Source of the DNA: Flavobacterium sp. 90
GTDB lineage: Bacteria > Bacteroidota > Bacteroidia > Flavobacteriales > Flavobacteriaceae
Direction: 5' to 3'
NCBI RefSeq assembly: GCF_004339525.1
Contig: NZ_SMGE01000001.1
Span: forward strand, 6,200,001-6,264,000
DNA: 64,000 nt
The notes beneath the pieces were generated by a model that worked only from the letters and a program-made list of their open reading frames with translations, had not been told where the DNA came from and searched no databases. A program made the position numbers and the translations under genes. This document shows positions 9,344 to 17,231 of the stretch, one piece after another; the first letter of the stretch is position 1, and each line of letters starts with the position of its first letter.

Positions 9344-9486
9344 TCTAGCCCCCGATAGTCCCGAAGTCTCGGGAGAAATCCTTTTATTTTTTTCCTTTAA
9401 AAAAATAAAAGATTACTTCACTTAATTCTCATTTTAATCGGAGTTCAGGGAACTCCGTTTGGAACGAATAGCGGGAAATAGCTCCT
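9344..9486. ncRNA. Structured element resembling Flavo-1 RNA, expanded copy
   Basis: The ends read CTAGCCCCCGATAG and GAATAGCGGGAAATAGCTCC, matching those of the compact copy at 40981-41058. The core stem is ATCCTTTTATTTTTTT pairing with AAAAAAATAAAAGAT. Two additional hairpins are inserted: TCCCGA-AGTC-TCGGGA just inside the left end, and GGAGTT-CAGGG-AACTCC near the right. I recall this signature as the Flavo-1 structured RNA of flavobacteria, but the orientation of transcription is uncertain. It fills most of the 320-bp gap between the deacylase gene and argH. The remainder (9201-9343) holds TTAGA-rich low-complexity DNA. Confidence 0.55.
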
Positions 9487-9491
9487 AATCC

Positions 9492-9511
9492 TTCGACTTC
9501 GCTCAGGACAA
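9492..9511. repeat. CCTTCGACTTCGCTCAGGAC dispersed repeat
   Basis: This 20-base string directly follows the Flavo-1-like element. I recognise it as part of a common intergenic repeat of flavobacterial genomes; within the window the related arm TCATTTCGACAGAGGAG occurs at 41.1 kb. No function is known. Confidence 0.35.
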
Positions 9512-9520
9512 AGATTAATA

Positions 9521-10591
9521 TTATAATTTAAAGAAATCAGTTAGTATTTTGATATACAAGTCGATTCCTTCTTCGATTTCGTTGATGAAAATAAATTCGT
9601 CTGCTGAATGTGAACGCAAAGTTTCGCCTGGTCCAAGTTTTAAAGACTGACAACTCAAAACAGATTGATCTGAAAGTGTTGGCGAACCATAAGTTGTTCT
9701 TCCTAAAGCGATTCCGGCTTGTACTAAACCATGTTCAACCGGAATTGACGATGCATTTAAATGCATGGATCTTGGTGTTACTTCGGCATTTACGTTTGCT
9801 TTTACAACTTCTAAAATCTCAGTATTTGAATAACGATCTGTTACACGAATATCGACAACCAAATCGCATTCTGATGGCACCACATTATGCTGTTTTCCTG
9901 CATTGATTTGCGTTACGGTCATTTTTACAGGACCTAAAACATCAGAGATTTTGTCGAATTTATAGTTTTTAAACCATTCCATTACCGGAATTGATTTGTA
10001 AATTGAATTATCATCATTTTGATGTGCGGCATGGCTTGCAGTTCCTTTTACTTTTACGTCAAGAACTAAAAGGCCTTTTTCTGCAACAGCCAGTTGCATT
10101 AAAGTAGGCTCGCCCACAATCGCGCAATCTAACTCTGGCAAATGTTGTAAAACACTATTTAAACCGTTTTTTCCGCTGCTTTCTTCTTCTGCTGAAGCTA
10201 CAATTACAATGTTATGAGATAAATTTTGGTTCTCATAAAAATGCACAAAAGTCGCCAATAAAGAAACCAGACATCCTCCGGCGTCATTACTTCCTAAACC
10301 GAATAATTTGCCGTCTTTTTCAATAGCTTTAAACGGATCGTTTGTGTACGCTTGATTTGGTTTTACGGTATCGTGATGTGAATTCAGTAAAAGTGTCGGT
10401 TTATTTTCGTCGAAATATTTATTGAAAGCCCACACATTATTATTTTCTCTTTTAAAAGGAATTTCGTTTTGATTGAACCAATTTTCTATTAAAAGTGCTG
10501 TTTGATCTTCTTCGCTTGAAAATGAAGGGGTTTCAATCAGGCTTTTTAATAATGCTATGGCTTCTTTGGTAAGCGTTTCTATTTTCTTCAT
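9521..10591 (-). CDS. argE: M20 deacylase of arginine synthesis (ArgE type)
   Basis: A 356-residue M20-family metallohydrolase. Metal ligands are visible in LLNSHHDTVKP, GLGSNDAGG and the catalytic pair in ASAEEESSGKNG. In Bacteroidota-type pathways the transcarbamylase works on N-acylornithine, so the enzyme at this position removes the acetyl or succinyl group from N-acylcitrulline, giving citrulline for ArgG. That role is inferred from its place between argB and argH. It is shorter than E. coli ArgE. The gap of 272 bp to argB holds several repeats. Confidence 0.85.
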   Translation of the reverse strand: MKKIETLTKEAIALLKSLIETPSFSSEEDQTALLIENWFNQNEIPFKRENNNVWAFNKYFDENKPTLLLNSHHDTVKPNQAYTNDPFKAIEKDGKLFGLGSNDAGGCLVSLLATFVHFYENQNLSHNIVIVASAEEESSGKNGLNSVLQHLPELDCAIVGEPTLMQLAVAEKGLLVLDVKVKGTASHAAHQNDDNSIYKSIPVMEWFKNYKFDKISDVLGPVKMTVTQINAGKQHNVVPSECDLVVDIRVTDRYSNTEILEVVKANVNAEVTPRSMHLNASSIPVEHGLVQAGIALGRTTYGSPTLSDQSVLSCQSLKLGPGETLRSHSADEFIFINEIEEGIDLYIKILTDFFKL

Positions 10592-10615
10592 AGTTGTGTA
10601 GGTTCTCTGCCGTGA

Positions 10616-10633
10616 TCCCGATAGCTATCGGGA
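10616..10633. repeat. Perfect 18-bp palindrome TCCCGATAGCTATCGGGA
   Basis: A perfect palindrome in the 272-bp gap between the deacylase gene and argB. The same CCCGATAG/CTATCGGG core forms the terminator at 20697-20730 and part of the left end of the element at 9344. It is a dispersed repeat type rather than an operator, because it appears in unrelated settings. Confidence 0.6.
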
Positions 10634-10730
10634 CAAAGTCACAAAGTTTTTTGATTAAATCTGTGACGATTTTAATTTGCGCAAATTTCTTAAATTAAAA
10701 TTTAAAAGTACTGCGCAGTTCTGTTTTTTT

Positions 10731-10759
10731 GCCACTAATTGCACGAATTTTCACAAATT
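10731..10759. repeat. Degenerate single copy of the 29-bp GCCACGAATT repeat
   Basis: The 29 bases differ at four positions from each arm of the inverted repeat at 54111-54215 (GCCAC-AATT-CACGAATTT-CAC-AATT). The copy lies in the gap upstream of argE, which otherwise holds AT-rich sequence with no supported gene. Confidence 0.5.
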
Positions 10760-10863
10760 ATCTTTTTGTTAAAGATTTAAAATCAAAATAAACTTTTTAA
10801 TGTACGACTAAAATTATTTTCTCTTTTAAAAGAAAAAATTAGAGTCAATTCGCGCAACATCTT

Positions 10864-11637
10864 TTATAATGTAATAGTTGTATGTAAAACGTCTGGATTT
10901 TGAAGCATCTTATGATGTCCAATTTTAATTTTCTGAACCCCTCTTGATAAACTATTGAAACAGTTATCCAGTTTTGGAATCATTCCGGAATGGATTACTT
11001 TTTCTTCTTTTAGTTTATTGTATAATTCTTCGTTAATTTCTGTTATTACAGATGAATCATCTTCTGAATCTTGCAAAACTCCTTGTTTTTCAAAACAATA
11101 TGTCAATGTAACATCAAAAACTTCAGACAATGCGATAGATAATTCGCTTGCAATAGTATCAGCATTTGTGTTTAATAATTGTCCGTTTTTATCATGTGTG
11201 ATGGCGCAGAAAACAGGAACAATTCCTGTTTCTAATAATGTCGTTAGTAATTTGGTATTAACCTGTTTTACGTCACCTACAAATCCGTAATCGATTGTTG
11301 GATGATTTCGTTTTACTGACTGAATTAAATTTCCGTCAGCTCCAGAAAAACCAATTGCGTTATTATCTTTAGCTTGCAATTGCGCCACAATATGCTTGTT
11401 GATTTGTCCGGCGTAAATCATCACGACAACATCAAGCATCGGCGCGTCTGTTATTCGACGTCCGTCGATCATTTGCGGAACCAAACCAATACTTTGAGCC
11501 ATTTTTGTGGCCGATTTTCCTCCGCCGTGAACTAAAACTTTATGTCCTTCGATTTTCGAAAAATCAGTTAAGAATTGTTCTAACTCGGCTGGATTGTCGA
11601 TGATGTTTCCACCAATTTTTATTACTTTAACTTCCAT
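10864..11637 (-). CDS. argB: N-acylglutamate kinase (ArgB family)
   Basis: ArgB phosphorylates the gamma-carboxylate of N-acetylglutamate (or N-succinylglutamate in some Bacteroidota). The 257-residue protein shows the amino-acid kinase fold: KVIKIGGNIIDN at the N-terminus, LVHGGGKSATKMA phosphate loop, GFVGDVKQVNT, and a C-terminal SGMIPKLDNC segment with the conserved Lys. It follows the transcarbamylase gene after 93 bp of low-complexity TTAGA/GGTTCTAAG sequence. The acyl group used cannot be read from the sequence by eye. Confidence 0.93.
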   Translation of the reverse strand: MEVKVIKIGGNIIDNPAELEQFLTDFSKIEGHKVLVHGGGKSATKMAQSIGLVPQMIDGRRITDAPMLDVVVMIYAGQINKHIVAQLQAKDNNAIGFSGADGNLIQSVKRNHPTIDYGFVGDVKQVNTKLLTTLLETGIVPVFCAITHDKNGQLLNTNADTIASELSIALSEVFDVTLTYCFEKQGVLQDSEDDSSVITEINEELYNKLKEEKVIHSGMIPKLDNCFNSLSRGVQKIKIGHHKMLQNPDVLHTTITL

Positions 11638-11638
11638 G

Positions 11639-11726
11639 AGGTTCTAAGTTACTAAGGTTCTAAGGGACTAAGATTTTATTCAATAGTTTCTTAGCATCTT
11701 AGAAACTTAGAACCTTAGTACCTCAA
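11639..11726. repeat. Low-complexity inverted region of GGTTCTAAG units
   Basis: The gap between the transcarbamylase gene and argB is made of repeated words (GGTTCTAAG, TTACTAAGG, then their complements CTTAGAACC, CCTTAG), so the left end can pair with the right end around an AT-rich middle. Similar word-based sequence occurs at 9201-9260, 14160-14215 and 20510-20570. Confidence 0.5.
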
Positions 11727-11730
11727 AAAA

Positions 11731-12678
11731 TTACATTTTTTTCAAAATCTTTTGCAAAACTAATTGTGCCGAATACGTTCTGTTATTCGCTTGCTGAATT
11801 ACGATTGAATTTTCGCTGTCAATCACTTCATCGCTTACAATTACGTTACGACGAACGGGAAGACAGTGCATGAATTTTCCGTTATTGGTTAGCGCCATTT
11901 TTTCGGCTGTAACAGTCCAATTTGGATCTATGTTAGTTACTTTTCCGTAATCATTGAAATTACTCCAGTTTTTTACGTAAACGAAATCGGCATTTTCGAA
12001 AGCTTTATTTTGATCGTATTCGATTTTGCAATCTTTCGTGATTTCAGAACTTAGTTCGTAACCTTCCGGATGTGTGATTACAAAATCCATATCTTTTTGC
12101 ATTTGCATCATTTCTACGAATGAATTTGCAACGGCTTGTGGTAAAGCTTTTGGATGCGGCGCCCAAGACAAAACTACTTTTGGTTTGTGTTTTGTTTTGT
12201 ATTCTTCCATTGTAATCGCGTCCGCCAAAGATTGCATTGGGTGACGAACAGCGCTTTCCATATTTACGATTGGCACTGTTGCGTGTTTTAAAAATCCCGA
12301 AATAACAGTTTCTTGATAATCTTTTTCCTTGTCTACTAAACCTGCGAAAGCACGAATGGCAATAATATCACAATATTGAGACACTACTTCTGCTGCTTCT
12401 TTAATGTGTTCTGAAGCACCAGAATTCATAACTGCTCCATCTTCGAATTCTAATGTCCATCCTTCGTTAGTGAAATTCATCACCATAACATTCATTCCTA
12501 AGTTTATCGCGGCTTTTTGAGTACTCAAACGCGTTCTTAAACTCGGATTGAAAAATAGCATTCCTAAGGTTTTGTTTTTTCCTAAGGCTTGATTTTTAAG
12601 CGGGTTCTTTTTGATTTTTAATGCGCTTTTTACCCATTTTGATAATGAGTCTATATCTTTTATTGAAATATAATTCAT
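11731..12678 (-). CDS. N-acylornithine carbamoyltransferase
   Basis: The enzyme carbamoylates N-acetyl- or N-succinyl-ornithine to the N-acylcitrulline. The 315-residue protein has the carbamoyl-phosphate loop FFNPSLRTRLS (42-52) in place of the STRTR of ordinary ornithine transcarbamylase, and HCLPVRR near the C-terminus. Known relatives are the acetylornithine enzyme of Xanthomonas and the succinylornithine enzyme of Bacteroides fragilis. Specificity there depends on a residue near position 90; here the region reads GASEHIKE (86-93). I cannot align it well enough to decide the substrate. It sits immediately downstream of the GxxExxY cassette. Confidence 0.92.
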   Translation of the reverse strand: MNYISIKDIDSLSKWVKSALKIKKNPLKNQALGKNKTLGMLFFNPSLRTRLSTQKAAINLGMNVMVMNFTNEGWTLEFEDGAVMNSGASEHIKEAAEVVSQYCDIIAIRAFAGLVDKEKDYQETVISGFLKHATVPIVNMESAVRHPMQSLADAITMEEYKTKHKPKVVLSWAPHPKALPQAVANSFVEMMQMQKDMDFVITHPEGYELSSEITKDCKIEYDQNKAFENADFVYVKNWSNFNDYGKVTNIDPNWTVTAEKMALTNNGKFMHCLPVRRNVIVSDEVIDSENSIVIQQANNRTYSAQLVLQKILKKM

Positions 12679-12715
12679 GTCTTTTTGTTTTTTTCTTATT
12701 TAACTATCTAAAAAT

Positions 12716-13260
12716 TTGACGCGGATTTTACTGATTCGCTTTGCGAAGACGCGGATTTGTACGGATTTTTTATATTCTTAACTTTCTAGTGTTTTCGAAT
12801 ATTTTCCGTTTGAATTCTGGCTTTGTTCCAAAATTCAAAAGTAAACCTACTTCGCAATTTGTTCCTTTTAAATAATTCAAAATTTGATTTTCAAATTCTA
12901 CTATTATACAATTAGCTGCTTTTAATTCTAATATGATTAAATCTTCCACAATTAAATCCGCATAATATTCTCCAACTTCACTTCCTTTATAATATACTTT
13001 AATCTTCTTTTGTGCTTCAACTTTAAGACCTTTATTTTTAAGTTCTAAATACAACGAATTTTGATAAACTCTTTCTAAAAATCCATGCCCTAATTCATTA
13101 TATACTTCATAAAAAGTTTTAATAATGATATCTGTCAAATCTTGATGTAATAATTTCATTTTTAATTTTGAATGAAATATACTACATTAAAATCAAAGCC
13201 AAATATAAAATCCGTTTAAATCAGCGTCTTCGCAAAGCGAATCCGTTTCATCCGCGTTCA
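12716..13260. mobile_element. GxxExxY cassette bounded by ~55-bp inverted repeats
   Basis: The sequence at 12716-12769 and the reverse complement of 13207-13260 agree at 45 of 54 positions by hand count, including a perfect 20-bp block (GATTCGCTTTGCGAAGACGC, at 12733-12752 and 13224-13243). Each arm contains the small hairpin TTCGC-TTT-GCGAA and several ACGCGGATT-like words. The arms enclose one 129-codon gene of the GxxExxY family. The right arm ends four bases from the proB stop; no target duplication was seen. A small mobile or formerly mobile unit inserted in the arginine operon is the simplest reading. Confidence 0.6.
12770..13159 (-). CDS. GxxExxY family protein (PD-(D/E)XK-like fold)
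   Basis: The 129-residue protein carries the family motif GFLERVY (G26, E29, Y32), preceded by YNELGHG. Further on, YADLIVEDLIILELKA offers D68, E78 and K80 in the order of a PD-(D/E)XK nuclease core, with Q92 after it. The family has no established function to my knowledge. The gene interrupts the run of arginine and proline genes in the same orientation and is enclosed by long inverted repeats, so it is more likely cargo or the agent of a mobile unit than an arginine enzyme. Confidence 0.85.
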   Translation of the reverse strand: MKLLHQDLTDIIIKTFYEVYNELGHGFLERVYQNSLYLELKNKGLKVEAQKKIKVYYKGSEVGEYYADLIVEDLIILELKAANCIIVEFENQILNYLKGTNCEVGLLLNFGTKPEFKRKIFENTRKLRI

Positions 13261-13263
13261 ATA

Positions 13264-14022
13264 TCACACAATTCGAGTAAAAGGAATTTCGCCTTCTAAT
13301 GCTTTTAAAATAAAATTATCATTTAAGCCGTTGACGATCCAGGTTTCGATGTTGGCGGCTTTTGCGATTCCGGCAGCTTCAATTTTTGATTGCATTCCGC
13401 CTGTTCCGTGTGATGATTTTGATTCTCCTATTTCTTTTTCTAAGACTTTTAAATCATTTACTAATTGAATCGTTTCAGGATTTTCATCATGAATAGAATC
13501 TTTCGTGTAAATTCCGTTTGTATTAGTGGCAATAATCAGAATATCAACATTTAAAAGAACCGCTGTCAATGCCGCTAATTTATCGTTATCTCCAAACCTG
13601 ATTTCATCAGTGGCAACAGTATCATTTTCATTAATAATCGGAATGTAATTGTTCTCGACCAAAACGTTTATGGTATTGACAATATTTACTTTTGACTGAT
13701 CTTTTTCAAAATCTGAATAAGACAATAAACATTGCGATGTCAATAATCCTAAATCGCTGAAATTCTCATGGAAAATCCGCATTAAATGTGGCTGTCCAAT
13801 TGAGGCTAAAGCTTGCTTTAATGCAATTTCTTTTCCTTTACTTTCAAGTTTTACAAATTGTTTGGCGGCTGCAATGGCTCCGGAACTCACGATTACAAAT
13901 TCGTAATCTTTGTTAAGAGCGGCAATTTGCATGCCTATATCTTCGATCTTTCCCCGCGAAATATGATTGGTTTCTTTGGTTAAAGTATTACTTCCTATTT
14001 TTAATAAAATCCTTTTTTTCAT
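13264..14022 (-). CDS. proB: Glutamate 5-kinase, short form
   Basis: ProB phosphorylates glutamate at the gamma position, the first step of proline synthesis. The start at the ATG complementary to 14020-14022 gives MKKRILLKIGSNTLTKE; an upstream GTG would add six residues. The protein (252 residues) has the amino-acid kinase fold (LKIGSNTL, VSSGAIAAA, INENDTVATDEI, GTGGMQSKIEAA). It stops before the RNA-binding PUA domain found in the 367-residue E. coli enzyme, as in other short ProB proteins. It precedes proA in the wrong order for transcription (proA is upstream), with a 188-bp repeat-rich gap. Confidence 0.93.
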   Translation of the reverse strand: MKKRILLKIGSNTLTKETNHISRGKIEDIGMQIAALNKDYEFVIVSSGAIAAAKQFVKLESKGKEIALKQALASIGQPHLMRIFHENFSDLGLLTSQCLLSYSDFEKDQSKVNIVNTINVLVENNYIPIINENDTVATDEIRFGDNDKLAALTAVLLNVDILIIATNTNGIYTKDSIHDENPETIQLVNDLKVLEKEIGESKSSHGTGGMQSKIEAAGIAKAANIETWIVNGLNDNFILKALEGEIPFTRIV

Positions 14023-14028
14023 TGTTGT

Positions 14029-14210
14029 TGTTTTTGCCACGAAGGCTCAAATGCACTAAGTTTTTATATTGTAAGCGTTTTTTACCGCAAAGTTCGCAAG
14101 GTTTTTACATTGTTCGTGTTTACAAACGCTAATAAGTTCGCAAAGCTTTGTCTTTATATAAATCCAGTAATCTAAAATTCTAAGAAGTCTAACAATCTAA
14201 GAAAGTCTAA
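14029..14210. repeat. Repeat-rich proA-proB gap
   Basis: The gap holds fragments of several dispersed words: TGCCACGAAGGCTCAAATGC, TACCGCAAAGTTCGCAAGG, TTCGCAAAGCTTTG, and at 14160-14215 a TCTAAGAAGTCTAACAA stretch. No hairpin with a T run, promoter match or ORF was found. Confidence 0.45.
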
Positions 14211-15404
14211 CTATCTAATTTGTCCTTCTCCGTAAACGTACCATTTGTTTGTTACCAAATGCTGTAAACCAATTGGTCCTCTTTGATGTAATTTATCTGT
14301 GCTTATCGCTAATTCTCCGCCTAATCCAAATTGCCCTCCGTCTGTGAAACGGGTTGAAGCATTTTGATAAACTGCGGCTGTATCAACGGCATCCATAAAT
14401 TCTTGAGCTGCTTTGTCGTCTCTGGTAATAATTACCGCCGAATGTCCGCCACAATATTTATTGATTTTATCAATTGCATTTTCTTCAGAATCAATGGTTC
14501 CGATTACGATTTTATAATCCAGAAACTCTTCATACCAGATATCTTCGTTTTGAAGTGTTTCTGTATCTTCAAAACTCTCTAAAGTTTTATCAACGATTAC
14601 TTCTACATTAGATTCTTTTAAAGTTTCGATCAAAATAGCTGTAAAACCCTCAAAATTGGGTAATTTAGAATCTATTAAAACTTTATCAACTGCATTACAA
14701 GCCGAAATTTTAGAGGTTTTGGCATTCAAAATTATTTTTAAAGCCAAATCTGTATCTGCATCTTTATGAACATAAACAAAATTGTTTCCGCGTCCGCTTA
14801 CAATTACCGGACAAGTTGCGTGGGCTTTTACAAACTCGATTAATTTTTCTCCTCCTCTTGGAACAATTAAATCTACTTTTTGAGTTGGTTTTTCTAAGAA
14901 AGCCTGAGTTTCTGTTCGATTATAATTCAAATATTCAACCCAATCTTTTGAAACTCCGTTTTCTTCTAAAGCTTTATGCCATAAATCAACAATTTTTAAG
15001 TTTGATTTTAAAGCTTCTTTTCCTCCTTTTAATAAAATCTTATTTCCGGATTTAAAGGCAATTCCTCCCGCTTCAATTGTAACATCTGGGCGAGATTCAT
15101 AAATGATTAAAATCGTACCAAAAGCTGCCGTTTTATTAATGACTTTTATTCCATTATCATGAACAAAATGAAAACGTTCTACTCCAACCGGATCTTCCTG
15201 AGAAGCTAGTTGATTTAAAGATAAAATCATCTCGTCGACTTTTTTATCATCTACTTTCAAGCGTTCTTCCATCGCTAAATCTGAGCCGTCGTAATCTGCA
15301 AGATCTTCCTGATTAGTCAAGATAATCTGACTCCGCTCCTGCTCGACCAGCTTTGCCATAGCGCGCAAAACCAGATTGCGTTTTTCAATTGATAATGGAT
15401 TCAT
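14211..15404 (-). CDS. proA: Glutamate-5-semialdehyde dehydrogenase
   Basis: ProA reduces gamma-glutamyl phosphate to glutamate semialdehyde with NADPH. The 397-residue protein belongs to the aldehyde dehydrogenase superfamily; the catalytic Cys is in KTSKISACNAVDKVLID, and the family segment RFTDGGQFGLGGELAIST is near the C-terminus with the final GPIGLQHLVTNKW. It lies between argD and proB in the arginine gene set, so proline and arginine synthesis are probably co-transcribed from glutamate. Confidence 0.96.
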   Translation of the reverse strand: MNPLSIEKRNLVLRAMAKLVEQERSQIILTNQEDLADYDGSDLAMEERLKVDDKKVDEMILSLNQLASQEDPVGVERFHFVHDNGIKVINKTAAFGTILIIYESRPDVTIEAGGIAFKSGNKILLKGGKEALKSNLKIVDLWHKALEENGVSKDWVEYLNYNRTETQAFLEKPTQKVDLIVPRGGEKLIEFVKAHATCPVIVSGRGNNFVYVHKDADTDLALKIILNAKTSKISACNAVDKVLIDSKLPNFEGFTAILIETLKESNVEVIVDKTLESFEDTETLQNEDIWYEEFLDYKIVIGTIDSEENAIDKINKYCGGHSAVIITRDDKAAQEFMDAVDTAAVYQNASTRFTDGGQFGLGGELAISTDKLHQRGPIGLQHLVTNKWYVYGEGQIR

Positions 15405-15464
15405 AATTTGTAGTTGGTTGGTTGTTTTTTTGGTTGTTTCTTTTTAATTGAAACTTATCTTATA

Positions 15465-15491
15465 CCTAACAGGTTTTGGAAACCTGTTAGG
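15465..15491. repeat. Hairpin repeat CCTAACAGGTTT-TGG-AAACCTGTTAGG
   Basis: A perfect 12-bp stem with a 3-nt loop lies between argD and proA. There is no T run on either side in the direction of the operon, so it is not a standard terminator. I recognise the ACCTAACAGGTTTT hairpin as a dispersed flavobacterial intergenic repeat. In the transcript it could act as a processing or stability hairpin. Confidence 0.55.
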
Positions 15492-15501
15492 ATAGTCAAA
15501 T

Positions 15502-16641
15502 TTAGTTTTGAAGTTCTTGTAAACTTTCTTTTAAAGCTACAATAAAAGTATCAATATCAGCTTTTTTCACTGTCAATGGCGGCAAAATTCTTAATAGATT
15601 TTTGTTGTTTGCACTTCCTGTAAAAATGTGTTTTTCGATGATTAGCTTTTTTCTTAAAGCTGCAACATCAAAATCAAATTCTACTCCAAGCATTAAACCT
15701 TTTCCTTTTACTTGTTTGATTCCGGAAACTTCTTTGATTTTTTCTAAGAAATATTCATAAACTTCGTTTACATTTTTTTGTAAATCTAGTTTTTCAATTA
15801 CGTCTAAAACTGCAATTCCTGCTGCACAAGATAAATGGCTTCCACCGAAAGTAGTTCCTAATAATCCGAAACTTGCTTCAAATTTTGGTGAAATTAAAAT
15901 CGCTCCAACCGGAAATCCATTCCCCATTCCTTTTGCAACTGAAATAATATCAGCGTTGATTCCGTGATGTTGAAACGCGAAGAATTTTCCGCTTCTTCCG
16001 TATCCTGATTGTACTTCGTCTAAAATTAAAACAACATCATGTTTTTTACATGCTTTTTCTAAAGCCTGAAAAAATTCTGTTGTTCCCTGATCTAAACCTC
16101 CAACTCCTTGAATTCCTTCGATAATTACTGCTGTAACATCTCCTTTAGCCAATTCAGCTTCAACTAATTCGATTTGGTTTAGAGGTAAAAAAGTAACTAC
16201 TTGTTGTGCATTAATTGGTGCTACAATTTTTTTGTTATCTGTAACAGCAACGGCTGCAGAAGTTCTTCCGTGGAAAGAATTATCAAAAGCTACAACTCTT
16301 GATTTTCCATTATGGAAAGAAGCTAATTTTAAGGCATTTTCATTGGCTTCAGCTCCTGAACTGCATAAAAACAGTTCGTAATCTTCTAAACCAGAAAGTT
16401 TTCCTAATTTCTGAGCCAATTCAACCTGCAACGGATTCTGAATAGCATTCGAATAAAATCCTAAATGATCTAATTGATTCTTTAGTTTTTCTACATAATC
16501 AGGTTGCGTATGGCCAATTGAGATTACACCGTGTCCGCTGTATAAATCTAAATATTCTACTCCTTTGTCGTCTATAATTGTACAATCAATTGCTTTAACT
16601 GGAGTAATATTGTATAATGGGTAAACGTTGAATAAGTTCAT
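15502..16641 (-). CDS. argD: N-acylornithine aminotransferase (class III)
   Basis: ArgD transaminates N-acylglutamate semialdehyde to N-acylornithine with PLP. The 379-residue protein has the class III aminotransferase signature LILDEVQSGYGRSGKFFA and the PLP-lysine segment SVAKGMGNGFPVGA; LYSGHGVISIGHTQPD starts the fold. It lies in the middle of the arginine gene set, downstream of the small unknown membrane gene and upstream of proA. Confidence 0.95.
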   Translation of the reverse strand: MNLFNVYPLYNITPVKAIDCTIIDDKGVEYLDLYSGHGVISIGHTQPDYVEKLKNQLDHLGFYSNAIQNPLQVELAQKLGKLSGLEDYELFLCSSGAEANENALKLASFHNGKSRVVAFDNSFHGRTSAAVAVTDNKKIVAPINAQQVVTFLPLNQIELVEAELAKGDVTAVIIEGIQGVGGLDQGTTEFFQALEKACKKHDVVLILDEVQSGYGRSGKFFAFQHHGINADIISVAKGMGNGFPVGAILISPKFEASFGLLGTTFGGSHLSCAAGIAVLDVIEKLDLQKNVNEVYEYFLEKIKEVSGIKQVKGKGLMLGVEFDFDVAALRKKLIIEKHIFTGSANNKNLLRILPPLTVKKADIDTFIVALKESLQELQN

Positions 16642-16684
16642 GTTTTTTTGTTTATTTTTTAGGTTTCAAGTTTTGCATACAACA

Positions 16685-17155
16685 CTATTTTAACCAGTTT
16701 TTTAATTCATCAATTTTTTCTTTTGCCGATTTTAAATATTCCAAATAAATAGTTCCATAAACATCAAGTTCATTCGCTCTATTTTCTTCATTTAAAAGAG
16801 GAATCGCAAGTATTCTATGTTTCTCTGCAAATTCTAAATCAATAGAAATAGAATAAATAGATTCTCGTAAATAATCTTTCAAATTTAAAAGTAAATCTAG
16901 CTGTGTAATCATTTTAAAATTAGGAATTTCATTAATCGAAATGCCATTAAATTCCCTAATTTCTCCGTCCGGCAATATTATTTTATTTTTTTCTATTAAA
17001 AATGGAGTAATTAATTTATCAATTTTAAAGATTTCAACTTTTAATAAGTTGAGAGCTTTTCTCCGTTGAGAATATTCTTGATATTTTAAAGTTCCTATCG
17101 ATGATCCAAATCCAAGAACAACACCAAGTATTAATAAAATTATTTCATTTGTCAT
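16685..17155 (-). CDS. Unknown protein with N-terminal membrane anchor
   Basis: The 156 residues start with one hydrophobic helix (IILLILGVVLGFGSSIGTL, about 4-22) followed by a basic YQEYSQRRKALN stretch and a mostly helical cytoplasmic part rich in Leu, Glu and Ile. I recognise no family. It sits between argC and argD in the same orientation with 43-76 bp gaps and would be co-transcribed with them. It has no features of an arginine enzyme; it may be an insertion into the operon. Codon use is more AT-rich than that of its neighbours. Confidence 0.65.
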   Translation of the reverse strand: MTNEIILLILGVVLGFGSSIGTLKYQEYSQRRKALNLLKVEIFKIDKLITPFLIEKNKIILPDGEIREFNGISINEIPNFKMITQLDLLLNLKDYLRESIYSISIDLEFAEKHRILAIPLLNEENRANELDVYGTIYLEYLKSAKEKIDELKNWLK

Positions 17156-17231
17156 TTTTTTATTTTTATCAATTTTTAAATAATATATAGAACTAAAAAA
17201 ACTTGAAACTTGAAACTTTAAACAATTTTTC

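Noticed and set aside
15465..15491. Hairpin between argD and proA as an intrinsic terminator
   Set aside because: There is no T run in the operon direction, and the same hairpin type is a dispersed repeat.
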